Of a DNA stretch of 64,000 nt, positions 14,171 to 21,217 are shown in pieces. Numbering within the stretch: the stretch's first letter is position 1; each line of letters begins with the position of its first letter. The notes under the pieces are model-generated. The model was given only the letters and a program-made list of their open reading frames with translations. It did not search any database and was not told the DNA's origin. This stretch comes from Paenibacillus lutrae (GTDB lineage: Bacteria > Bacillota > Bacilli > Paenibacillales > NBRC-103111): assembly GCF_009757775.1 (NCBI RefSeq), contig NZ_RHLK01000006.1, forward strand, positions 124,001 through 188,000. Reading direction: 5' to 3'. The translations under genes were made by a program, and so were the position numbers.

Positions 14171-15086
14171 CGGGTAAAAATGAACTATATATTGAACTAT
14201 ACAGTCTTCCATCATGGCCGGTATTCATGGCATTCAGCATCTCAATCGCCTCCGCCCCCCGGACTTCTCCCACAATAATGCGGTTAGGCCGCATACGCAG
14301 TGAGGACCGGATAAGATCCCGGATCCCGATTTCACCTTTGCCCTCCGTATTGGCATTGCGCGTCTCAAGACTGACAAGGTTAGGTACCGTTCGGATTTGA
14401 AGCTCGGCAGAGTCTTCAATCGTTATGATTCGCTCCTCTTCCGGAATCCACTGGGACAGTGCATTAAGAAAAGTCGTTTTGCCGGACCCTGTGCCGCCTC
14501 CGATAAACAGATTAAATTTCGATTGAACAAGAACCCGAAGCAGCTCGGCTGCTTGCTCGGTCAGTGCCCCGCGTAGGATCAGACTCTCCATTGTCAGCGG
14601 ATTCGCCGAGAATTTCCGGATCGTCATCGTGGGTCCCTTAAGCGCAACGGGCGGTAACACGACATTCACACGGGAGCCGTCCTGAAGACGGGCATCCACA
14701 ATCGGGGACATTTCATTGACGGTCCGGTTCACTTTGGCTACAATCGACTGAATCATGTCTTCCAGCCTCTCCCGGCTTTCAAACTCCGCCTCATTTCGGC
14801 TTACCTGCCCATCCCGTTCGATAAAGATCTCCCGGTGGCTGTTGATCATAATCTCTGTAATGGCGGGATCGTCAATAAGCGGCTGCAGCACGTCTAATCC
14901 GCGGTAGGAGTGATAGATTCGATGGACCAGCTCCCACTTTTGCCCCGCTGTCAATTCACCGTTTTTGCTTCCCTCCAGCACCACCTCCTCTATCAAACTC
15001 ATTAGTTCATCATCGGTTGTGGCTTGTGTCGGATCTAACCGGAAATTTATTTGTTCTTTGAACGAACGGATCCATTCCTCCATCAT
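14148..15086 (-). pseudogene. CpaF/TadA-type secretion ATPase, truncated by the prophage
   Basis: Of 312 codons about 289 are native. They include the Tad/VirB11 N-terminal domain (PLIDDPAITEIMINSHREIF), the Walker A loop FIGGGTGSGKTTFLNAL and the RIIVGEVRGAEAIEMLNAMN Walker B region. The usual continuation with the second His box and the C-terminal 100 or so residues is missing; the last 23 residues come from prophage DNA. The ATPase drives assembly of Tad/Flp pili, so pilus assembly should be disabled while the prophage is present. The remaining 3' part must lie beyond the other prophage end. It follows the TadZ-like gene by one base. Confidence 0.9.
14200..14222. other. Attachment-site junction (attL/attR) inside cpaF
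   Basis: The minus-strand ATPase frame reads a conserved NAMNTGHDG and then diverges into RLYSSIYSS, so the crossover is within a few bases of 14209-14216 (TTCCATCATGG on the plus strand). The core of serine-integrase sites is short, and it cannot be fixed without the other prophage end. Confidence 0.7.
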
Positions 15087-15087
15087 G

Positions 15088-16185
15088 TCAACTGAATTCA
15101 GCTCCTTCCAAAAGGCTTTGCGCCAGTCTATTCACACCATCCGTAAACACCGGTTCATTGACCCAGGCAGCTGGTTCTGTAATCGTCTTCCACTCTGGAA
15201 TGTAAGGCAATTTTCCATATAGGGAAACCCCGAATGACTCCATATCATTCCCTGTAATACCTGTGTATTTATTTAAAACAAAACAAGTTTTGTCCTCTAC
15301 TCCTGCGATGTTCTTCATCTGTCTCGTCTTATTCAGACCGTACAGATCGTCTGCCACGAGCCAAACCACCGTATCGCTCAAAGACAAGGCATGTTCGTTG
15401 CGCGGATGAACAGAGCTTTCCAGATCCAATACAACGTAGTCAAAACTGCCGCTGCTTCTAATTCCGGCAAGCAGAGTTCCGACATCATCCGCGGATAATT
15501 CATCTGCTTCATGGATATTCGGCAGCGGCATCAAGTAATCGAAGCCATATGCCGGGTGCCGGCTTTTAAGAGCGTCAACATAGGCGGCTACTGTCTCAGG
15601 GGATTTTTTCATCAAATACAGAAGTCTTGAGAAAGAATCTGTCTTGCCATCCTGCAGAAGCAGGCCTGATGCGCTTACGGTCTCCAATGACAGGTACAGG
15701 ACGCTTTTATGCTGCGAAGACAGGACAGCCGCCATATTAAGCGCAGTAACACTCTTGCCGTACCCCCCGACACTAGAATACAAGGATAGGATCCTCGTCG
15801 ATCTGCCTCCGGATGGAATCGAGACAGGGCTGCCCCGGTACTCAGTCTGCCGCAGCATAAGTTCCTTCAGTAAAGACCGGAGCGGCTGATACCGGTAGAT
15901 CAAAGTACCAGCGTGGGCTGAGCTCCGATTCTTATCCTCGGATACATACATATGCAGACAGGGAAACTGCTCAGCGGAAGCTGGCATTGCTTCTCTGAAT
16001 GGTTCCGAGCATACCAGTACACAGCGGTTGGGATCTGCTTCCTTTAAGCATTGACTGGCATAGCTCAATTGGGTAAATAAGCGGATCTGAAGCTTGTCCC
16101 GATACTCGGAAGTACGCACAAATTGCTCTAGTCTATTCGCATATTCCGCATGATGATCCACCCAAACAAGCAATAAATGATTCAT
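15088..16185 (-). CDS. TadZ/CpaE-like pilus-localisation ATPase (365 aa)
   Basis: An N-terminal receiver-like domain (residues 1-120, LLLVWVDHHAEYANRLEQFV...) is followed by a MinD/ParA-like P-loop domain with SSVGGYGKSVTALNMAAVLS, an atypical Walker A, and DYVVLDLESSVHPRNEHALS as the Walker B region. This two-part plan is that of TadZ/CpaE, which places the Tad secretion machine in the cell. It is followed directly by the disrupted CpaF-type gene and preceded by a 30-codon membrane peptide. GGAGGGAGA lies before the ATG. Confidence 0.8.
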   Translation of the reverse strand: MNHLLLVWVDHHAEYANRLEQFVRTSEYRDKLQIRLFTQLSYASQCLKEADPNRCVLVCSEPFREAMPASAEQFPCLHMYVSEDKNRSSAHAGTLIYRYQPLRSLLKELMLRQTEYRGSPVSIPSGGRSTRILSLYSSVGGYGKSVTALNMAAVLSSQHKSVLYLSLETVSASGLLLQDGKTDSFSRLLYLMKKSPETVAAYVDALKSRHPAYGFDYLMPLPNIHEADELSADDVGTLLAGIRSSGSFDYVVLDLESSVHPRNEHALSLSDTVVWLVADDLYGLNKTRQMKNIAGVEDKTCFVLNKYTGITGNDMESFGVSLYGKLPYIPEWKTITEPAAWVNEPVFTDGVNRLAQSLLEGAEFS

Positions 16186-16203
16186 TCCTGATTCTCCCTC
16201 CGC

Positions 16204-16296
16204 TTAGCCATTCAACTGCAGCAGCCCACCCGCAATCAATACCGCTCCAACTGCAAAGACAGTCAGTGCCCACCGGATTCTGCTTCGTCTCTTCAT
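16204..16296 (-). CDS. Membrane peptide at the head of the Tad operon (30 aa)
   Basis: MKRRSRIRWALTVFAVGAVL and a further IAGGLLQLNG give a basic start and one membrane helix. GGGGTG lies four bases before the ATG at 16296 and the stop is 18 bases before the TadZ-like start. It is probably the first cistron of the operon. The basic N-terminus followed by one helix resembles the SAF-type membrane anchor of CpaB, of which it may be a remnant. Confidence 0.55.
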   Translation of the reverse strand: MKRRSRIRWALTVFAVGAVLIAGGLLQLNG

Positions 16297-16326
16297 GATT
16301 CACCCCGCTCTCCCGCTGCAAGCAAC

Positions 16327-16374
16327 AAAAAAAGCACCGCTGACGGGAGATTACTCTCCAACGCCAGCGGTGCT
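16327..16374 (-). terminator. Leader hairpin/terminator upstream of the Tad genes
   Basis: In the minus direction AGCACCGCTG pairs with CAGCGGTGCT (16374-16365 with 16342-16333), enclosing an inner GGAGA/TCTCC hairpin, and seven Ts follow. It lies between the promoter at 16408-16435 and the first gene, so it would stop most transcripts before the operon. GCAAGC before and GCTTGC after can also pair around it. No known riboswitch class was recognised. Confidence 0.7.
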
Positions 16375-16407
16375 TCCGCTTGCTATCCTGCATGTTTAAT
16401 TATGCTT

Positions 16408-16435
16408 ATTATACCAGAATAACCCAAGTGGTCAA
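16408..16435 (-). promoter_or_regulatory. SigA-type promoter of the Tad operon
   Basis: TTGACC (16435-16430), a 16-base spacer ending TGG, and TATAAT (16413-16408), giving an extended -10 element. The leader that follows is about 105 bases long and contains the hairpin described separately. Confidence 0.75.
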
Positions 16436-16521
16436 CTTATATTTTCTATCTTTTTAGCATACCGCTCAGACTTGGCCATATACCTATAATAACGGATAAG
16501 CTATCTGCGGAGGTGATAGGG

Positions 16522-16989
16522 TTGTTATCCTTTATCACGATTGTTCTTGTGATTTATGGATTGTTTTTAATTTCTGGCATTCTTTTTCCCAATGACCCGC
16601 AATGGTACGCCACGGTTAAAGTGCCTTCATGGGCACCCTCCGGCCAATTAATCGGCATGGTCTGGGCATTTTTGTATGCCTGCATAGCCGTTTCAATTGC
16701 GATTGTGTATACGCGGACTTCCGGTTTTACCGACATCGGGATCGGCTGGATTGCGGCGGTAACCTCTAACTATTTGTTCAATCAAGCGTATCCGTTTTTT
16801 TTGTTTAAAGTCAAAAATTTGGAACTCGCTTTTCTTGACAGCTTTGCAGTCGCTGCAACGGCCTGCTCGCTGATCATTATGACTGTACCGTATTCGAAAT
16901 TCGCCGCATGGCTGCTTGTCCCTTATTTAGTATGGAGCTGCTTCGCGACTCTGCTGTCCTGGGTAATCATTCAACTGAATCGCAGCTGA
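16522..16989 (+). CDS. tspO: TspO/MBR-family membrane protein (155 aa)
   Basis: Five membrane helices and the family signatures are visible: PSWAPSGQLIGMVWAFLYAC near residues 36-55 and a NYLFNQAYPFFLF segment. TspO proteins bind porphyrins and related ligands in the cytoplasmic membrane. The TTG at 16522 is chosen because a perfect GGAGGTGAT lies five bases upstream; a GTG at 16513 overlaps that site and is unlikely. It is transcribed away from the Tad operon and stands alone. Confidence 0.8.
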   Translation: MLSFITIVLVIYGLFLISGILFPNDPQWYATVKVPSWAPSGQLIGMVWAFLYACIAVSIAIVYTRTSGFTDIGIGWIAAVTSNYLFNQAYPFFLFKVKNLELAFLDSFAVAATACSLIIMTVPYSKFAAWLLVPYLVWSCFATLLSWVIIQLNRS

Positions 16990-17030
16990 GTTCCCGGCAG
17001 CATTCCATCTCTTTTATAAAGAATATTCTC

Positions 17031-18080
17031 CTACTTCTTCACGAAATAGAGAGTCAGCTCTTCCCGGTTATGAAACAACTGCTTCGCTTGGCGAAGCTCA
17101 AGTTCTTTGGCAAAATCATGCTCTAGCTCTTTCACGGTCTGAAAGGGCTTTTTATGCATAAGTTTGGCTGTAATGACCGCTGTCCCGCCGCTCTTCAGAG
17201 CAGGCAGCAGATCAAGGATCAAGCGGCTCATCTGTCTCGGACTCCAGCTCATATCGCAAACCAGCAGATCAAATTCATTATGAGCAAGCTTGACATCACC
17301 CGCATTTTTAGCATGATAGGTCAGCCTGGGATGCTGAAGAAGACTCGGATGAAGCTTTGCAGGATCAATCGCCGTCACGTGCAAGCCCCGCTCCAGAAGC
17401 AGTGATGTCCAGCCGCCCGGTGCGGCACCGACATCGACTCCTTTGCGGAAATCCCCGAAATGAAGATTGAATTTACGCTCGGCTTCCAGCAGTTTGAACT
17501 TTGCTCTGGAAATTTGGTTCTCTTCTCTCTGGAACCGGATAGCGCCTCCGCTCCAATCAGACAAGTTATCCTCCGGGGAAGAGATTCCGGCATAAATAGC
17601 GCCAGGCCCGATGTAGACGGACATAATCCGGTCCGCGTGCCTTACGACCACTTCCGTACCAGACTGCTCTCTAATCTTGTCTTCTATGGCTGTTTTAACT
17701 TCGGATGCTCCAAAAGGCACATCAGTGCGCTCTGCAATCCGGACCTGGACAGCGATAGAACCGCCCTTCTCATCCAGGCAAATCCGCTCTGCAAGCCCGA
17801 CCGCTGAAGCCAAATCGCCCTCGTTGTGCTGCAAACCCAGCTCTGCCTCAACCGGCTGCATATGGCGCAGGAAAATAGGTTCCTTGTCTTGGATCAAGCG
17901 CGTAATATCCGCCCAGCTGCCCGGAGTGTCGGCCAGGAATGTTTCGGTCGGCACTAATGTGCGGAATTTAACCCCAGGCATTAATCGCCGGACTTCTTCC
18001 TGCGCCTGCTGGGCGAACCCTCTGTTAGCCGTGCCGATCCACTGTATACGATTAAGCTCTTTCTCGTTGTCATTCATCAC
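17031..18080 (-). CDS. RlmM/FtsJ-like SAM-dependent rRNA methyltransferase (349 aa)
   Basis: A THUMP-like N-terminal region (residues 10-190) precedes an FtsJ-type Rossmann domain with KGVDVGAAPGGWTSLLLERG as SAM motif I and NEFDLLVCDMSWSPRQM as the later acidic motif. The order is that of RlmM, the 23S rRNA 2'-O-methyltransferase of proteobacteria, and Bacillota carry homologues of unknown target. It overlaps nothing but follows the ABC ATPase by one base, so the two are cotranscribed. Confidence 0.75.
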   Translation of the reverse strand: MMNDNEKELNRIQWIGTANRGFAQQAQEEVRRLMPGVKFRTLVPTETFLADTPGSWADITRLIQDKEPIFLRHMQPVEAELGLQHNEGDLASAVGLAERICLDEKGGSIAVQVRIAERTDVPFGASEVKTAIEDKIREQSGTEVVVRHADRIMSVYIGPGAIYAGISSPEDNLSDWSGGAIRFQREENQISRAKFKLLEAERKFNLHFGDFRKGVDVGAAPGGWTSLLLERGLHVTAIDPAKLHPSLLQHPRLTYHAKNAGDVKLAHNEFDLLVCDMSWSPRQMSRLILDLLPALKSGGTAVITAKLMHKKPFQTVKELEHDFAKELELRQAKQLFHNREELTLYFVKK

Positions 18081-18081
18081 G

Positions 18082-18846
18082 TTACAGCACCTTTATCCAT
18101 GGTCTATTGCAGAACCACTCCACTTCGAGCGGCACCTGAAAAGCTGAATACAAATGTTCCGGCGTCAGCACTTCTTCTTTGGGTCCCGCTGCAATGATAC
18201 GGCCCTGTTCAATGAGAGCGACATGTGTAAAAATCGGAATAATTTCTTCGATGTGATGAGTAACGTACAGAATGGTCATCTCTTGATCGCTGAAATCTTG
18301 AATCGAAGTCAGCAGCTTCTCGCGTTCATACAAATCCAGCCCTGAGCAGGGCTCGTCTAAGATAAGCAGCTGCGGCTGGAGCATCATGGAACGGGCCAGC
18401 ATGACTTTTTTGCGTTCACCTTGGGATAGTGTCCCAAGAGGCTGACCGGCAACATGCGGCAGTCCGATCTTGTCCAGCATCCCGTACGCTTTCCGTTTAA
18501 CATCCTCAGGAATTTCCTGATAAAAACGCAAATAAGCGTATTCCCCTGTCGCTACGACTTCCCAGACCGTATCCGCCAAGTTCAGCTTCTCGAACAGAGA
18601 CTGGCTGTTATATCCGATCTTCTTGCGAACTTCACGGACATCGCACTGTCCATACCGGTTGCCCAGCACTTCGACCTTGCCTCTGGATGGGAACTGGTAA
18701 CCCGTCATCATCTCCAGCAGCGTGGTTTTACCCGAGCCGTTCTTACCAAGAAGAACCCAGTTTTCACCTTTGTTGGCGTGGAAGGAAACATCATGTAAAA
18801 TATGGCGTTGTTCGCGTATAAAATGAATATCCGTCATATGGATCAT
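18082..18846 (-). CDS. ABC transporter ATP-binding protein, YlmA-like (254 aa)
   Basis: All ABC motifs are present: Walker A GKNGSGKTTLL, Q-loop IGYNSQSLFEK, signature LSQGERKKVMLARSM, Walker B LLILDEPCSGLD and the H-loop VTHH. It resembles YlmA and related soluble ABC ATPases that have no adjacent permease, as here. Function unproven; some relatives act in molybdate or iron handling, others are not transporters at all. The methyltransferase gene follows within one base. Confidence 0.85.
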   Translation of the reverse strand: MIHMTDIHFIREQRHILHDVSFHANKGENWVLLGKNGSGKTTLLEMMTGYQFPSRGKVEVLGNRYGQCDVREVRKKIGYNSQSLFEKLNLADTVWEVVATGEYAYLRFYQEIPEDVKRKAYGMLDKIGLPHVAGQPLGTLSQGERKKVMLARSMMLQPQLLILDEPCSGLDLYEREKLLTSIQDFSDQEMTILYVTHHIEEIIPIFTHVALIEQGRIIAAGPKEEVLTPEHLYSAFQVPLEVEWFCNRPWIKVL

Positions 18847-18951
18847 TCGTAAAACTCCTTTCTTGATCAGCTGGTGAAGACATGCCCTCCCGCTGCTAAC
18901 TCTGTATCCGTGCCTCGCGTATCTTACAGTTCAGGGCTTGTCTGTCCTTGA

Positions 18952-19284
18952 CTACAAGGCGGCAGCCAGCCTCTCCAGAAGTTCTGTGGGAGGGGGCCCC
19001 GCGTGCAGGTTGACAGTCTCAGGCTTGGAGGCATACAAGGCCTGATACATCCGGCTCCGCCCCTCCATACTAGACGTATGCAAATAGATGCTTCCCGGAT
19101 AACGCCGGGCCGCAATCATCCAGGCGACAAGATCCCAGCCCGACTCCTCCCCGCCCAGATCGTAATCGAGTGAAAGAATATCGACTTCGCATTCTTCGAG
19201 CAGCAATTTGCATTCCGCTATCGTCCTGGCCAGCGTAAAACCAGCCGGACATCTGCGCTGATCGTCTAAAAAAACATGAATCAT
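18952..19284 (-). CDS. Cyclic-phosphate-processing receiver (cREC) domain protein (110 aa)
   Basis: MIHVFLDDQRRCPAGFTLAR, then VDILSLDYDLGGEESGWDLV, are the signatures of the cREC domain, a CheY-like fold without the phospho-relay context and with the FLDDxRxxP motif. Computational surveys place this domain in systems that handle cyclic phosphates and RNA ends. Here its ATG overlaps the stop of nfo (ATGA), so it is translationally coupled to a DNA repair endonuclease, an unusual partner. It is complete at 110 residues. Confidence 0.75.
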   Translation of the reverse strand: MIHVFLDDQRRCPAGFTLARTIAECKLLLEECEVDILSLDYDLGGEESGWDLVAWMIAARRYPGSIYLHTSSMEGRSRMYQALYASKPETVNLHAGPPPTELLERLAAAL

Positions 19285-20153
19285 TTCCTGCTTCCCTTCC
19301 CGGGCTGCGCCGCAGCCAGACTATGTAAAGCTGCTATCTCTGCCCTGTGCGTGCCGTCTGGTCCTGACTCGGTTTCGAGCACAAGCGGAATCCCGCTTAC
19401 AACCTGCGAAGCAAGCAGATCCCGGAAACCGTGACTGCCTATATGTCCGCTGCCGATATTGGCATGCCGGTCTTTACCCGACTTATACGGGTACAGCGAA
19501 TCGTTGAGATGTACGGCTTTCAAATTATCAAAGAAACCGAGCTCATTTCCTTGCTGCTCCACCCGGGCCCAGTCCTCTCCATTCCACATGCCTGCGGCAA
19601 AAAAATGGCAGGTATCCAGACAAAAGCCTATCTTCTCCGGATAATCCGATAAATCCCGGATCCGGGTCAGCTCTTCCATTGTAGTTCCCATCTGCGATCC
19701 TCCTCCTGCCTGATTTTCAAGCAGCAGAAGAGCACTGCCCGTCCACTGGCGCAGCGTCTTATTCGTACATTGTATTATATTTTTGTATCCTTGTAACGGA
19801 TCTTTTCCGGAATATTTCCCGAAATGAACCACAAGGCCGACCGAACCGCAGGCATTTACAATTTCAAGGGCATTCAGCATGGCATCGACCATAACATCCT
19901 GCCTTCTTTCTTCAACAGCCGGATTTAACGGATAAGGAGCATGACCGATCGACAGAATCCCTTGCTCTCTGCAATATTCGGCGCACCGCTTTGCATCGTT
20001 CCAATCCACGTTTTCTTTGAGGATCAGACTGCGCGGATTTTTCGGAAAATATTGAAATGCCTTAGCCCCCATCGACTCCGACGTAACTGCAGCATTCCGG
20101 AATCCTTTACGGGTACTCACGTGGGAACCTACAAACAAACTGGCGTAAGACAT
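19281..20153 (-). CDS. nfo: Endonuclease IV (deoxyribonuclease IV)
   Basis: Contains the AP endonuclease family 2 core: FVGSHVSTRKGF at the start, IGHAPYPLNPA, LLLENQAGGGSQMG, IGFCLDTCHFFAAG, VHLNDSLYPYKSGKDRHANIG and VLETESG, which supply the trinuclear zinc ligands. It cleaves abasic sites in base-excision repair. The ATG at 20153 is eight bases from GGGAG and is preferred; an ATG at 20159 is in frame. It belongs to a repair block with the Fpg-type glycosylase just upstream. Confidence 0.93.
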   Translation of the reverse strand: MSYASLFVGSHVSTRKGFRNAAVTSESMGAKAFQYFPKNPRSLILKENVDWNDAKRCAEYCREQGILSIGHAPYPLNPAVEERRQDVMVDAMLNALEIVNACGSVGLVVHFGKYSGKDPLQGYKNIIQCTNKTLRQWTGSALLLLENQAGGGSQMGTTMEELTRIRDLSDYPEKIGFCLDTCHFFAAGMWNGEDWARVEQQGNELGFFDNLKAVHLNDSLYPYKSGKDRHANIGSGHIGSHGFRDLLASQVVSGIPLVLETESGPDGTHRAEIAALHSLAAAQPGKGSRK

Positions 20154-20178
20154 ATGCATTCTCTCCCTTCAACCTGCA

Positions 20179-20988
20179 TCATGTTTGACAATTTGTGCAA
20201 TAGAAGCATTTGCGGGAAGACACTTTATCAAAGACAATCGGCTGGCCGCACCGGACGCAAGGTTCGCCGGGCCGGTCATACACTTTACATAAATCATTAT
20301 AACTGCCAGTCAGCTTGTCTCCGTTAAACAAGGGCATTTCCATATAACCCCCGGCGGCCAGAGCCTCATGGAGCACTCCGTGCATGGCCGTATAAAGACG
20401 TTGTCCTTCCTGCTGATTCAAAGAACCCGGCCCTCTTGTCGGAAGCAGCCCGGCGGCAAAACAGATCTCATCCGAATAACAGTTCCCGATTCCCGCTAAC
20501 CATTTCTGATCCGTCAAAGTCGTTTTGAGCGTTCCTTTTTTCCCGTGCAGCATCGATCTGAACCTGTCCGGGCTTAGTGCGGCATCAAAGGGGTCCGGTC
20601 CGAGGCCGGATAGTTCTTTTTCCAACCCGCTTCTGTCAAATAAATGTAAATAACCGAGGCGAAGCCCGATGAAGTATAAACGATTATCTCCAAATGAAAG
20701 TTCGATCTGTGTGCTTCTATTAGGTCTCTCACCTTCAGGCCCATAGAAAAGAATACCCCCGAGCATCAAATGCAGAAGCAAGTACTTATCCGTGTCCAGC
20801 ACAAAGATGAGCTGCTTGGCTCTTCTTTCCACACGCCGGATTGCGGCACCCAGAACGGCCTGCCGAAAGTTCTCTTCGGTCACATTCAGAGACTTAGGCC
20901 GGTTTACGATAACTTGACGGATCGGCATGTTCAAAATCATCCGGGCCAGCTGCTTGCGGTAATGCTCCATCTCCGGCCATTCCGGCAT
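20179..20988 (-). CDS. Fpg/Nei-family DNA glycosylase (269 aa)
   Basis: Starts MPEWPEMEHYRKQLARMILN, giving the catalytic Pro (after Met removal) and Glu of the Fpg/Nei family. It has the H2TH region (LTDQKWLAGIGNCYSDEICF) and a C-terminal zinc finger with CVRCG and CFYCTNCQ. The usual PELPEVE opening is PEWPEME, so substrate range may differ from classical MutM. It excises oxidised bases and nicks the strand. The gene ends 26 bases before nfo, which processes the resulting ends, so they form a base-excision pair. Confidence 0.88.
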   Translation of the reverse strand: MPEWPEMEHYRKQLARMILNMPIRQVIVNRPKSLNVTEENFRQAVLGAAIRRVERRAKQLIFVLDTDKYLLLHLMLGGILFYGPEGERPNRSTQIELSFGDNRLYFIGLRLGYLHLFDRSGLEKELSGLGPDPFDAALSPDRFRSMLHGKKGTLKTTLTDQKWLAGIGNCYSDEICFAAGLLPTRGPGSLNQQEGQRLYTAMHGVLHEALAAGGYMEMPLFNGDKLTGSYNDLCKVYDRPGEPCVRCGQPIVFDKVSSRKCFYCTNCQT

Positions 20989-21179
20989 TTCCTGTCAACT
21001 CCCTCTCCATCTGCTTTTTAATTGTATGTCCGTGCATTCCATGGTTTAAACCTATTAACCTTCCGCTTGTACAAGCATGCGGACGCATAAATGCGCCCGC
21101 ACAAGATGGTTATACTTCTTACAAGTTTACTTGGTAAGCAGATGATATAGAAGATCCCGTCCTGAAGCCCAGCCCAAGT

Positions 21180-21210
21180 AAAAAACGCCGACCGCTTGAT
21201 GGCGGACGGC
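21180..21210 (-). terminator. Terminator after mrfB
   Basis: In the minus direction GCCGTCCGC pairs with GCGGTCGGC (one mismatch) across a five-base loop, followed by a T run at 21185-21181. It ends the mrfA-mrfB transcript. Confidence 0.75.
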
Positions 21211-21217
21211 CTAAGTT

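Larger units (their letters stand above)
1..14212. mobile_element. Prophage, integrase-proximal part (other end outside window)
   Basis: The segment holds a serine integrase next to a chromosomal junction, a divergent repressor/Cro switch, a tightly packed leftward early operon (DUF3102, ORF6C, Rad52-like, HNH and DUF4373-type replication proteins) and several accessory genes between repressor and integrase. It is visibly more AT-rich than the chromosome to its right, especially from 7000 to 12700. The right border is placed where the reading frame of a CpaF-type ATPase loses homology (about 14209-14216). No structural or lysis genes are visible; these would lie left of position 1. Confidence 0.9.

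Noticed and set aside
14160-14230. tRNA gene as attachment site
   Set aside because: The junction lies in a protein gene (CpaF-type ATPase) and no tRNA fold is visible there.
16133-16393. 86-codon frame across the Tad leader
   Set aside because: It runs through the terminator hairpin and the small membrane peptide in another frame and has no ribosome site.
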